Source: Bryobacterales bacterium
Lineage (GTDB): Bacteria; Acidobacteriota; Terriglobia; Bryobacterales; UBA6623
Direction of reading: 5' to 3'
Assembly: GCA_028819235.1 (NCBI GenBank)
Contig: JAPPMC010000001.1
Coordinates: forward strand, 1 to 64,000
Length of the DNA: 64,000 nt
Position 1 is the first letter of the stretch. Each line of letters begins with the position of its first letter. Shown one piece after another: positions 33,214 to 44,779 of the stretch. The translations under genes and the position numbers were made by a program. The notes beneath the pieces are model-generated. The model had not been told where the DNA came from. It worked only from the letters and a program-made list of their open reading frames with translations, and did no database searches.

Positions 33214-35070
33214 TCACGGCCCTGCCAAGGATGCCGCCCGTTCGACTACATCCAGGGCGAAGCCTATATCCGGGTGATCGTCAAGTGAGCGGGCGATGCG
33301 GAGTTCGGCCAAGGCGCGTTGGAACTCTCCGGACTCCGCCAGGATAAGGCCCAAGTTCTTGTGGAGGGTGGCTTGAATGGGACAATCCCCGCAAACGTCG
33401 ACAGCCTCCGCCAGCTGTCCCACTGCGGCCTCCCAATCCTGTCGATCGGCCGCCGCCAGGGCGAAGTTTGAGAGCACTTTGGCACGCGCTGAGGCAGTCT
33501 CCTCCCGCTTCAGGTCGCGGAGCCTGTCGCTGTATATGGCGGTCTCCTCGGATCCTTCCCGATAGAGCGCCTTGATCAGGTTGACCGTGGCTACGGAGTT
33601 GCTGGGATTGAGGCGCAAGGCGTCCTTGAGGGCCTTGACGGCCTCCGCCGGCCGGCCCGCCTGCAGGAGCGCGAATCCAAGTTCGCTGTGAGCGGAGTCG
33701 GTCTCGGGCCTCTTGCCGATCGCCTCTTCCAGGACCCCGATGGCTTCCTCGTAGCGCGACAATCGGTTCAGCGCCCGTCCGGTCTGGCGCAAGATCTCAG
33801 CCGTCCCACCGAGAGCATCTTGGGCCATAGCCAAAGCCTCGAGGGAGTCGTCGTAGCGATTCACTTCAAAGAGGGCGCGTCCGAGTTGCAAACTGGCCTG
33901 GGCGGATCCGGGCTCGATTTCCAGTGCCGTCTCGAATTCTCTCAGCGCCTCGTCCCACCGCGACCTGTCACCGAGGACCACGCCCAGATTGATGCGGGCG
34001 TCGGCGGAGCGTGGTGAAAGCCGGACCACCTGCCGCAGGGCCTGGACCGCCTCGTCCAGGCGCTGCTGCCTGGCAAGGGTCATGCCGAGTGCCGTGAGGA
34101 TCTGAGCGTCCTGTGGCCGCAGGGCGTCCGCATCCCGCAATGCGGATTCTGCCTCGGAATGACGGTTCTGGGCTGCGAGGACAATCCCTAGGTTGTGGCG
34201 CGCTTCCACCTGGCTCGGATCGCGGGCGATCGCGGTCCGGAACGCCCGCTCGGACGCATCTAGCCGACCAAGTCGGTGCTGGGCGAAACCGAGTGCGAGC
34301 CATGCCTGCGCGAGGTCGGGCTGGATCACGACCGCACGGTCCAAGTGCCCCACGGCCGCGTTGGGCTGGCTCAGGTTCAGGAGCGTGAGTCCCAAGTTGA
34401 GGTGAATCACCGCGTTATTTGGCGACGCCCGCAGGGCCTCCCTGAAGGCGGACTCCGCAGTCGCGAAGTCGCCGCTCTGAAAGGCCCGGGCGCCCCTCGA
34501 TGCCGGAGACACTTTGGGCTGCTGTAGCGTTTCCAGCAGAGCCGTCGCCGCCTCCGAGCCCGGTTCCAGCCGCAGAAGCTCTTCGAGGGTTGCTACGGCG
34601 TCTGTCTTCCTTCCGAGCTGACTCTGCGCTCTGGCAAGTTCGGCAAGCGCCGACACAGCCGATGCCCCCAAATCGAGAGCGCTTAGTAGGGCTGCTTCCG
34701 CCTCGGCCGGTTGGCCTGACTCGAGCAGAACCGACCCCAATGTGAGCATCACCCGGGCGTTTCCGCCATCGATTTCGCTTGCGGCTCGCAGTTCTTCGAT
34801 CGCGTCCTTGTAGTTTCCGGTGTCAACTAGCGCTACCCCGAGGTTGTAGCGGGTGTCTAAAGAATCTGGGTCTAGCCGCACTGAACGCCGCAATGCGACG
34901 ATTGCGCAGCCGGTCCGGCCGGCCTCGGCGAACCAGTACCCGAGGGCGGCCTGCGCCTCTGCATCATTCTGGGCGGCGGCTGAGGAAAAGGCCGGCGGCC
35001 CCTCGCACCGGTCCGCCCCCGGCTGCGCAAAAGCAAGCGCTCCCGAAAACAGCAGCGCGCACCAGCGCAT
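33214..35070 (-). CDS. Exported TPR-repeat protein
   Basis: A 618-residue protein with a signal peptide (CALLFSGALAFAQPGAD) and then almost wholly tetratricopeptide repeats. The 34-residue period shows in repeated W/Y-x-x-LG-x-x-x-x-x-x-G/N-x-x-x-x-A-x-x-x-x-x-x-A patterns, such as DTRYNLGVALVDTGNYKDA, AVIHLNLGLTLLNLSQPNAA, AWLALGFAQHRLGRLDASER and ARHNLGIVLAAQNRHSEAES. I count roughly 14-16 units. It probably acts as a periplasmic scaffold. There is no enzymatic domain, and it is a single gene facing the receptor gene end to end. Confidence 0.85.
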   Translation of the reverse strand: MRWCALLFSGALAFAQPGADRCEGPPAFSSAAAQNDAEAQAALGYWFAEAGRTGCAIVALRRSVRLDPDSLDTRYNLGVALVDTGNYKDAIEELRAASEIDGGNARVMLTLGSVLLESGQPAEAEAALLSALDLGASAVSALAELARAQSQLGRKTDAVATLEELLRLEPGSEAATALLETLQQPKVSPASRGARAFQSGDFATAESAFREALRASPNNAVIHLNLGLTLLNLSQPNAAVGHLDRAVVIQPDLAQAWLALGFAQHRLGRLDASERAFRTAIARDPSQVEARHNLGIVLAAQNRHSEAESALRDADALRPQDAQILTALGMTLARQQRLDEAVQALRQVVRLSPRSADARINLGVVLGDRSRWDEALREFETALEIEPGSAQASLQLGRALFEVNRYDDSLEALAMAQDALGGTAEILRQTGRALNRLSRYEEAIGVLEEAIGKRPETDSAHSELGFALLQAGRPAEAVKALKDALRLNPSNSVATVNLIKALYREGSEETAIYSDRLRDLKREETASARAKVLSNFALAAADRQDWEAAVGQLAEAVDVCGDCPIQATLHKNLGLILAESGEFQRALAELRIARSLDDHPDIGFALDVVERAASLAGP

Positions 35071-35762
35071 GCCCCAATAATAGTCCGGCAGAGGTCAGGC
35101 CCGATGTGACAGCGGAGGGGATCGTTCAAGCGGGGGTCGAGGAGTGCAGCGACCTGTAAGCTCGAAAGCGTCCTGCGGCCCGTGCAAGGACGGGTCCTGA
35201 TAGGCGGGAGGGCACACCAGCGCCCGTCGTCCTCAGCCTCCTCGTCGGCCTGAAAGGAGCGCACCAAAGCCCAGAACTCGAGGGGCTGGCGCTAGTGACG
35301 CCTATTGTGGGATCAGACGCGAGTCTCGACCCAAAGGACGAAACTGGCCTCCTCGTTGCAGGTCTCGGCCAACCCACGCTCGAGACCCAGTCGTTCGTCG
35401 GCACCTCCACCCGAGTGGCCCTGATGATCCGTCAGTCTCGGTCATGTCTCTCCAGCCCACGTCCCAAGAGTTCGATGTCTGTACGGGAGACGCGGCCGAG
35501 CAGAGCGCAGATGAACCAATTGTCGGAAAGGAATCGTCTCAGTTCAACCAGGAAATCGCGTACTGCGTCGCTTCCCGTCGACCGATGCCGGACCAGATCG
35601 TGTCGGGACAGCCCGAAAGCAGGGGTCCACTTGCGGGTATCCCGGTGCGACAGGATCCTGTTCGCCGGGTAAGGGATCCTCAGCGGATCCGGTGAGCGAC
35701 AACTTGCCTGGCGTTCGCGATGAGCCTGTGCGGCATCGGCGGCCGTACCGCGCTTGCGGCAT
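35071..35762. other. Gene-poor stretch between two minus-strand genes
   Basis: About 690 bases. A minus frame ending at 35432 gives a fairly natural segment (DAVRDFLVELRRFLSDNWFI and CALLGRVSRTDIELLGRG), possibly the tail of a lost gene, but with no start and no recognised family. Nothing else was found. Confidence 0.4.
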
Positions 35763-38156
35763 TCAGGCTTGACCGCCGGGCATGCGGTAGCCGACCCCGC
35801 GCTCGGTGAGGATGTAGGCGGGGCTGGCTGCGTCGTCGCCGAGCTTGCGGCGCAGCTTCTTGACGAACGTTCGGACCGGGCCGTGGTCTTCCGCGCCGCG
35901 CCGGCCCCACACAGTGCGTAGCAGCTGAGCGTAGGACACCACACACCCCGCGCTCTGCGAGAGCACCCGCAGCAAATCGTACTCGGTGGCAGTCAGTTTG
36001 ACCGTGCGGCCCGCCAAGGTTACCAGGCGCTGGTCGTAGCGTACGCGGAGTTCGCCGAGCACGAAGGCCCCGGGCCGGTTCTGTCGCCTAAGCGCCGCGC
36101 GGACTCGCGCCACGAGCTCGGTCGGCGAGAATGGCTTGACGATGTAGTCGGCCGCCCCGACCTCGAGCGCCCTCGCGACGGTCGCGTCGTCGCGATAGCC
36201 CGAGATGAAGATCACCGGCAGTTCGGCGAGGTTGGGAATCCGCTGGATGAGGTCGATGCCGTCCACGCCCGGGAGGACCAAGTCGAGCAGGACGAGATCG
36301 GGCCGTTCGACCTCGATCAGGCGTTCCAGCTGCTGCGGATCGCTCGTCTGCAACGCAGTCCAGCCCGCCGCGACAAGCGCGTCGCGCACGAAGCGCAGCA
36401 TCAGCGGGTCGTCATCGAGCACGACGACGCGAGCGCGCTCCCGCCTCTGAAGGGCCGGCTGATCCTGGCCGCTCGCGTCGAGCGCGGCTTCGTCCCCGGC
36501 CACCGGGAGCGTGAACGTGAAGCGCGCGCCGAGGCCTGGCCCTCCACTCTCGCCACGGATGCGACCGCCGTGCGCCTCGACGAGCCCCTTCGAGATCGCC
36601 AGGCCGAGGCCCGTGCCTCCGTTGAGGCCGCCGCGTTTGCGGAACAGCCGCGGCAGCTCGTCGGCGGGGATGCCGCCGCCCTCGTCGGAGACCGAGATCG
36701 CCAAATGCGTGCCGTCGCGCGCCGCCTCGACCCGGATCGGCGACGACTCGGGCGCGTGCCGCGCCGCGTTCGAGAATAGGTTGTTCAGCACCTGCAAGAT
36801 GCGCTCGCGGTCGGCCATCGCGAGCGGCAGCCCGGGCGGGAGATTGGAGAGCACGGGGTTTCGGCCGCCGCCACTCAAAAACGTGGTCCGAGCCCGGTCC
36901 ACCAGCGAGACCACGCTCGTCGGCTCAGGCGCTACCGTGAGCGTGCCCGCCTCGATGCTGCCGGCGTCCAGCAGGTTGCCGATCAGGCCCCGCATGTGAT
37001 TGGCCTGCCCGTCGATTAGACGGAAGAACTCGAGCATCTCCACCCGGGACGCGGTAGGCGAGGCCTCGAGCACGGTCCCGGCCGAGCCCTTGATCGATGC
37101 AAGCGGAGCTCGAAGCTCGTGGCTCACCATCCTCAGGAAGTCCGCCCGCTGTCGCTCAAGCTCCTCGAACGGCGCCAGATCCTGCAACGTCACGACCACC
37201 GAGACGAGCTCTCCGTCCCCGGAATGGATCGGCGTCACGTTGATCAGCGCCCGTACGCTGCGCCCGTCCGGCACTGACAGCTCGACTTCCTCGGCCCGCA
37301 TTGGAACCGCGCCATCGAGAAGGCGAGCCAGCGGACGATCGGCGAGCGAGACCTCCTGCCCATTCGACCGGCGGCAGGTCATCACATCAAGCACTTGCTC
37401 GGGCCGCGAGCCCGGCATGCGGATGTCCTCGACGATGCGGTGCGCCTCGCGGTTGATCGACGCCACGTGCCCGCTTCCGGCCTCGAACACCACCACGCCC
37501 ACCGGCGAGGTCTCCACCAGCGCCGCGAGGTCGGCGCGCGCCCGCTCAACCTCGCGGTGTACGCGCGCGTTCGCGATCGCGGTGGCCGCCTGGGAGGCGA
37601 AGAGCACCATGATCTCCTCGTCCTCGGGTGTGACCGCCGCGCCGTCCGCCTTGTCGCCGACGAAGAAGTGGCCAATGTGCTTTCCCCGGTGGCGCAACGG
37701 AGCCCCCTGCAGCGTGTGTGATGGCCACGGGTACGGAGGGAAGCCGTGCGACTCCAGGTAGCCCGGCAGATCGGTCAGTTGGAACGCCTGCTCAATGCCG
37801 CGCAGGTGTTCGAAGAGCCTTGGTCCGCCCGGCCACGCCACCAGCGCGCGGACCTCCTCGGCGGACAGGCCAGAGGTCAGGAAGTCCTCTAGCTGGCCGC
37901 GCCCGTCGATCGTTGTGACCACGCTGTGGCCGGCTCCGGTGAGCGCACGAGCGCTGTCAACAACCTCTTGGAGCACCGTGTCCAGATCAAGGCTCGAATT
38001 GATTCGCAGCACGGTGCCGCTTAGCCGCGCAAAGCGGTCCCGAAGCGTCCGGTTCTCGCGCCTGAGTTCGCGCAAGTCATGCCCTGGTTCTCTCCACAGT
38101 GACAGCACGGTTCGCATTGTACATGGTATCGACACGAAAACAGCACATTTGTGCAC
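35763..38156 (-). CDS. Hybrid histidine kinase fused to an OmpR-type response regulator (one-polypeptide two-component system)
   Basis: A 797-residue soluble signalling protein. Domains in order are a coiled N-terminus; GAF (about 45-200); PAS-like (about 205-325); HisKA with phospho-acceptor His346 in RMVSHELRAPLAS; and HATPase_c (N-box VLNNLFSNAARHA near 456-468, G-boxes DEGGGIPADE and GGTGLGLAISKG). A receiver domain follows with Asp625 (VLLDLVLPGVDG) and Lys674 (VKPFSP). The C-terminal winged-helix DNA-binding domain (about 690-795) has VKLTATEYDLLRVLSQSAG and ILTERGVGYRMP. Kinase and transcription factor are normally separate, so this fusion is unusual. No transmembrane helix is seen, so it likely senses a cytoplasmic ligand. 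It is divergent from the TonB receptor at 38366 and could regulate it. ATG 38117 is an alternative start. Confidence 0.9.
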   Translation of the reverse strand: MHKCAVFVSIPCTMRTVLSLWREPGHDLRELRRENRTLRDRFARLSGTVLRINSSLDLDTVLQEVVDSARALTGAGHSVVTTIDGRGQLEDFLTSGLSAEEVRALVAWPGGPRLFEHLRGIEQAFQLTDLPGYLESHGFPPYPWPSHTLQGAPLRHRGKHIGHFFVGDKADGAAVTPEDEEIMVLFASQAATAIANARVHREVERARADLAALVETSPVGVVVFEAGSGHVASINREAHRIVEDIRMPGSRPEQVLDVMTCRRSNGQEVSLADRPLARLLDGAVPMRAEEVELSVPDGRSVRALINVTPIHSGDGELVSVVVTLQDLAPFEELERQRADFLRMVSHELRAPLASIKGSAGTVLEASPTASRVEMLEFFRLIDGQANHMRGLIGNLLDAGSIEAGTLTVAPEPTSVVSLVDRARTTFLSGGGRNPVLSNLPPGLPLAMADRERILQVLNNLFSNAARHAPESSPIRVEAARDGTHLAISVSDEGGGIPADELPRLFRKRGGLNGGTGLGLAISKGLVEAHGGRIRGESGGPGLGARFTFTLPVAGDEAALDASGQDQPALQRRERARVVVLDDDPLMLRFVRDALVAAGWTALQTSDPQQLERLIEVERPDLVLLDLVLPGVDGIDLIQRIPNLAELPVIFISGYRDDATVARALEVGAADYIVKPFSPTELVARVRAALRRQNRPGAFVLGELRVRYDQRLVTLAGRTVKLTATEYDLLRVLSQSAGCVVSYAQLLRTVWGRRGAEDHGPVRTFVKKLRRKLGDDAASPAYILTERGVGYRMPGGQA

Positions 38157-38353
38157 GTCTTGGACATGGAAGTTAGGCTATCTTGGATGTCTGGAGTTCC
38201 AAGACGCATGAGCGGTCCTTGGCGAGGGGTGATTCGTGATCGGCATATGGTATCGTATGCTCCACCCCGATGGAAGCATTGGCATTCTCCTTCCTGCACA
38301 AGGGGGGCCTTTGCGAAGTTCTTGAGAGGGAAGACTGAAGAGTCCAGTCCACA

Positions 38354-38361
38354 AAGGAGGA
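38354..38361 (+). promoter_or_regulatory. Strong ribosome-binding site for the TonB receptor
   Basis: AAGGAGGA ends five bases before ATG 38366 and is one of the best Shine-Dalgarno matches in the window. It fixes the start directly before the signal peptide and fits high-level production of an outer-membrane receptor. Confidence 0.6.
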
Positions 38362-38365
38362 ACTG

Positions 38366-41647
<3,282 letters not shown>

Positions 41648-41870
41648 CATGAGTCGGTAATCGGGAGAAGGCCGCTGTATGTTGGGACTAGACCGGTCGG
41701 TCGCGTCGTCCTAACCGGCGGAAGGCACATCGCGGTCCGGTCGTTTCGCGGCGCGGACCGCGATGGAGGTGCCTATGCGGAAGGGGTTCGTCCGAACCTG
41801 AATCGGAGCGCCGCTGCGGGCGACGAGGTTCACGCTGCCCGAGACGTTCTCCAAGTCAGGTGGTGACCGG

Positions 41871-42059
41871 AAGAACATCTTCAACGCCGATTCGGACCGC
41901 AATCCGAGTGTCTTAGTTGGCACGGGCAATCTGTACGAGCAGTCCACGCCGCTCGACTTAAACGGTGGCTACTGCCACATGCGGCTCTTCTATGACCGGG
42001 ACGCCCGCTCCCAGGGACCGGGTCTTGGCTCGGGGATTCTGGCCGGCGGCGCCGTCTAG
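41871..42059 (+). pseudogene. C-terminal remnant of another TonB receptor
   Basis: Sixty-two codons read KNIFNADSDRNPSVLVGTGN, LYEQSTPLDLNGGYCHMRLF and YDRD, matching the last strands of TonB receptors (N-x-F-N-x-Y-P-D-R-N-P ... G-N-L-Y ... S-P-F-G-F-N-G-G-Y-x-Y-x-R-L-x-Y). It sits 220 bases after the intact receptor and resembles its NILNTYPDVNNFG...GNLYGQFSPFGFNG ending. The aligned strand is followed by extra residues and a stop. No upstream barrel remains. It is probably what is left of a tandem receptor copy. Confidence 0.65.
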
Positions 42060-42298
42060 GTTGGCACGCCCAGAATCTGGGCCAGGACAGGGATGCGCGG
42101 ATTGCCGTAGTACTCTCCGTCAATGTCGAATGTCGGAACGGTCCGCCGACCGTCGTTCTGGCGGATAACCAGTTGGGCGGCCTCGTCGTCCCGCTCGATG
42201 TCGACCTCGTCGAACTTGATGCCATGCTCTCGCAGGAACGACTTCGCCCTCCAGCAGTCCGAGCACCAGGAGGTCGAGTACATCCGGACTCTCATCAC
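42056..42298 (-). CDS. Glutaredoxin-family protein (mycoredoxin-like)
   Basis: An 80-residue thioredoxin-fold protein with the redox motif WCSDC (Cys12 and Cys15), the cis-Pro loop RRTVPTFDIDGEYY and the C-terminal GNPRIPVLAQILG. Its size and C-x-x-C suit a glutaredoxin or mycoredoxin that reduces disulfides in the cytoplasm. The start could be either of the first two Met codons. It is a lone gene, and its stop overlaps the TonB remnant on the other strand by four bases. Confidence 0.88.
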   Translation of the reverse strand: MMRVRMYSTSWCSDCWRAKSFLREHGIKFDEVDIERDDEAAQLVIRQNDGRRTVPTFDIDGEYYGNPRIPVLAQILGVPT

Positions 42299-42328
42299 TG
42301 CCAGAGTATCAGGACCGTGCGCGGTGCG

Positions 42329-44779
42329 TCACCCCCACCGGCCAAGCCAGGGCAGCCATCCCTTGCGCGCTGCGACCTCGACTAGGTTCAGCAGTATGGC
42401 CAACGCGAGAAGCAGGGGCCAAAGGTCCATCCAGCGCTGAACGCTCCGCCCGCCCGTAGAGAACAGTTCCTCGGGAGGGGGGTTGACGCGCCCGCCCGTG
42501 GCGGCGGCGATGGTGCGCAACAGGGCTTCGTCGGACCCGAAGCGGGTCAGCTCGGTGTTCTCGCGGTAGTGTGCCGCTTCCGGGAACGCCCGCGAGCGCG
42601 CCTCCGGGCGAATCCGGAACAGCCCGAACTGTCCCGCTGCCGGAAAGCGCGCTTCATACCCGCCCTCCAACGGCTTGGGGACGGCGACCTGGCGATACCC
42701 GTCCGGGCCCAGCGCAAAGATCTCCGGCGCCTCGGTCTCGGCCGAAGGCGTCCTCGGAAGGTAGCGGACCACGATCTCTCCCGTGGCCACATCGAAGCTG
42801 GTTTCGACCTCCGTCCCAGAGGACCGCGGCAGGATGTCCCTTGCAATGTTCGACCAGAACGTGTCGAATCCGTCCCAGGGCACCCAGTTCGTAGCCCACC
42901 GGTGCTTGGCGTCAGAGGTGAACACGGCGGCGCGCCCGAGCCCGTACTGCCAACGAACCAGGAGCGGGTCCTCTTCCTCCGCGAGCAGGATGGTCTCTGC
43001 GTCCCCCTTTGCCTCGAACTTGACCCATCCCAGCAGCGGGCCTGGCTCGGCAAAGTCCAGACCCTCCAGAATCTCCAGGTCGCGCTCAACGCGGGGCAGG
43101 AACTCTCGTTCGGTGACCGACGTTCCGGTGTGCTCCATCACGTCCCGGAGCACGATCTGTTCTAGGGACATGATGTCGAGCAGGAAGTACGACTGGCCCT
43201 CGGCGCTCCTTGCAACGCGCTCAAGGTACGACCGGTTCACGTCTTGGCCCAGTCCGATCGTCGAAATCGTCACGTCGTTGGCGGCCGCCTCGCGGGCCAG
43301 CGCGATGCTGTCGCCTTCCTCAGAGATCCCGTCCGTGAGCAGCAGGATGTGCTTGTACACGGCACGCTGCGGCTGGATCACTCTGAAGGCCTCCGACAGT
43401 GCTGGCGCGATCTGGGTGCCACCGTCGGCTACGATTCCGCTGATCAGCCTCTTGGTGGCCTCGGGCTGGTTGTTGCGCTGCAGAGGTGCGGCCCACTCGA
43501 ACGAGTTGTCGAAGGCAAGCACGCCGACGCTGTCGATCATGCGCAGGTTGTGTACGACGCCCGCTGCCGACTGGCGCGCCAGTTGCATCTTCTTGCCCTC
43601 CATCGAGGACGACTTGTCGACCACCAGAACGACTGCTGTCCCCTCAGGCGTGCGGGGCGGGGCGAGTGTTGCTGGGAGCATTTCGTGCAGCGGATCGGTT
43701 TCGCTGTCCGTGCGCTCCTTGTAGAGGTTTTGCTCTCCGGCGATCAGGAGAAAGCCCCCGCCCCCTTGCACGAAGTCCGCCACGTGTTGTTTAGCGCTCG
43801 CCGGCCATGCCTCGAAGTCCGAGTTGGAGCAGACGACAACGTCGGGCTCGGGCCCGCCGTAGGCGAGGGGGCCGGTCCCTTCCGAGCGATCGATGTGGAA
43901 GCCAGCCGCCGCCAGCACCGAAGAGAGGGGCCCGTTCTGCTCTGCGGTGTCCGGGGAGATCAGCAGCGCCTGCGGCTCGTGAATCGCGACAGCCCCCGCG
44001 AACCGCAGATCCTCGCCGGCTTCCGTCATCAGAGCGCCTTCGATAAGCGTGGCGCCTGGGGAGTCGATCCGCGCTCGTGCAGTTACCGAGGTGCGACCCT
44101 CTGAGAGGCGGAGCGATGCGGATCCGATGGCCCGACCCTCTGCACTGAGCCGGAGCCTCGCGGATCCCTCGACCGGGCTCTCCACTTCGAACTCGATCGG
44201 GAACCGCTCACCGGCGTACGCCCTGGCCGGAATCCTCAGTCCTGTTACACGCAGATGGGGGTTGGGGCGTCCGGGCAGGGCGACCGTATCGATCGGGATC
44301 TTGCGCAGCCACGCGTGGTGCACGGCTCTCTCGACAGCCCCTTCGCTGGCCAGTCCGTCGCTGGATAGCACGAGCCGGGGCACCCGGTCTGCCGGCAGGA
44401 TGCCAAGCGCATCTCGGACGGCTGCCTCGAGATTCGTCGAGCCTTGCAGGTCCCGTGGCAGCGACCGAGCGGGGCGAGCACCGAACTCCAAGTCCCGAAC
44501 GACGTGGCCGCCGCCGGAGGCCGCCGCTCTCGCGAGGTACTGCCGCTGGCTGGCAGCTTGCTCGTCTGGCACGCTGCTGGAGGCGTCGGCGAGGATGGCG
44601 ACGGCCGAGTAGGTCTCCAGGATGAGCCACTGCGGGCCCGCCAGCGCCAGGCACACGCAGGCAACGGCCAGCGCCTTGAGAAGCAGGCCGAGACGCCGGG
44701 GGCTCCTGATCCACTCGCGCATCGTCCACGCTGCCACAGGTATCAGCAGCAAGAGTGCCCAAGGCGACGAGAGGCTCAC
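42329..44779 (-). CDS. Membrane protein with two VWA-like regions around a GATase-like domain
   Basis: An 816-residue membrane-anchored protein. GTG 44779 overlaps the stop of the upstream gene as GTGA and is followed by two membrane helices (SSPWALLLLIPVAAWTM and LLLKALAVACVCLALAGPQ). A first VWA-like strand has AILADASSSVP. A central class-I glutamine-amidotransferase-like region includes DVVCSNSDFEAW and FVQGGGGFLLIAGE. A full VWA domain with the metal motif VVDKSSSMEGKK and later LTDGISEEGD follows, and a C-terminal helix (LWPLLLALAILLNLVEVAA) ends it. It belongs to the Bat-like cluster with the BatA-type and DUF58 genes. The function is probably a surface or envelope chaperone-like complex. 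Confidence 0.85.
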   Translation of the reverse strand: MSLSSPWALLLLIPVAAWTMREWIRSPRRLGLLLKALAVACVCLALAGPQWLILETYSAVAILADASSSVPDEQAASQRQYLARAAASGGGHVVRDLEFGARPARSLPRDLQGSTNLEAAVRDALGILPADRVPRLVLSSDGLASEGAVERAVHHAWLRKIPIDTVALPGRPNPHLRVTGLRIPARAYAGERFPIEFEVESPVEGSARLRLSAEGRAIGSASLRLSEGRTSVTARARIDSPGATLIEGALMTEAGEDLRFAGAVAIHEPQALLISPDTAEQNGPLSSVLAAAGFHIDRSEGTGPLAYGGPEPDVVVCSNSDFEAWPASAKQHVADFVQGGGGFLLIAGEQNLYKERTDSETDPLHEMLPATLAPPRTPEGTAVVLVVDKSSSMEGKKMQLARQSAAGVVHNLRMIDSVGVLAFDNSFEWAAPLQRNNQPEATKRLISGIVADGGTQIAPALSEAFRVIQPQRAVYKHILLLTDGISEEGDSIALAREAAANDVTISTIGLGQDVNRSYLERVARSAEGQSYFLLDIMSLEQIVLRDVMEHTGTSVTEREFLPRVERDLEILEGLDFAEPGPLLGWVKFEAKGDAETILLAEEEDPLLVRWQYGLGRAAVFTSDAKHRWATNWVPWDGFDTFWSNIARDILPRSSGTEVETSFDVATGEIVVRYLPRTPSAETEAPEIFALGPDGYRQVAVPKPLEGGYEARFPAAGQFGLFRIRPEARSRAFPEAAHYRENTELTRFGSDEALLRTIAAATGGRVNPPPEELFSTGGRSVQRWMDLWPLLLALAILLNLVEVAARKGWLPWLGRWG

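Noticed and set aside
35432-35700. Fairly natural minus-strand frame (DFLVELRRFLSDNW...)
   Set aside because: No start codon context, no recognised family, and its upstream part is a shadow of the response-regulator domain. It is mentioned only as a possible remnant.
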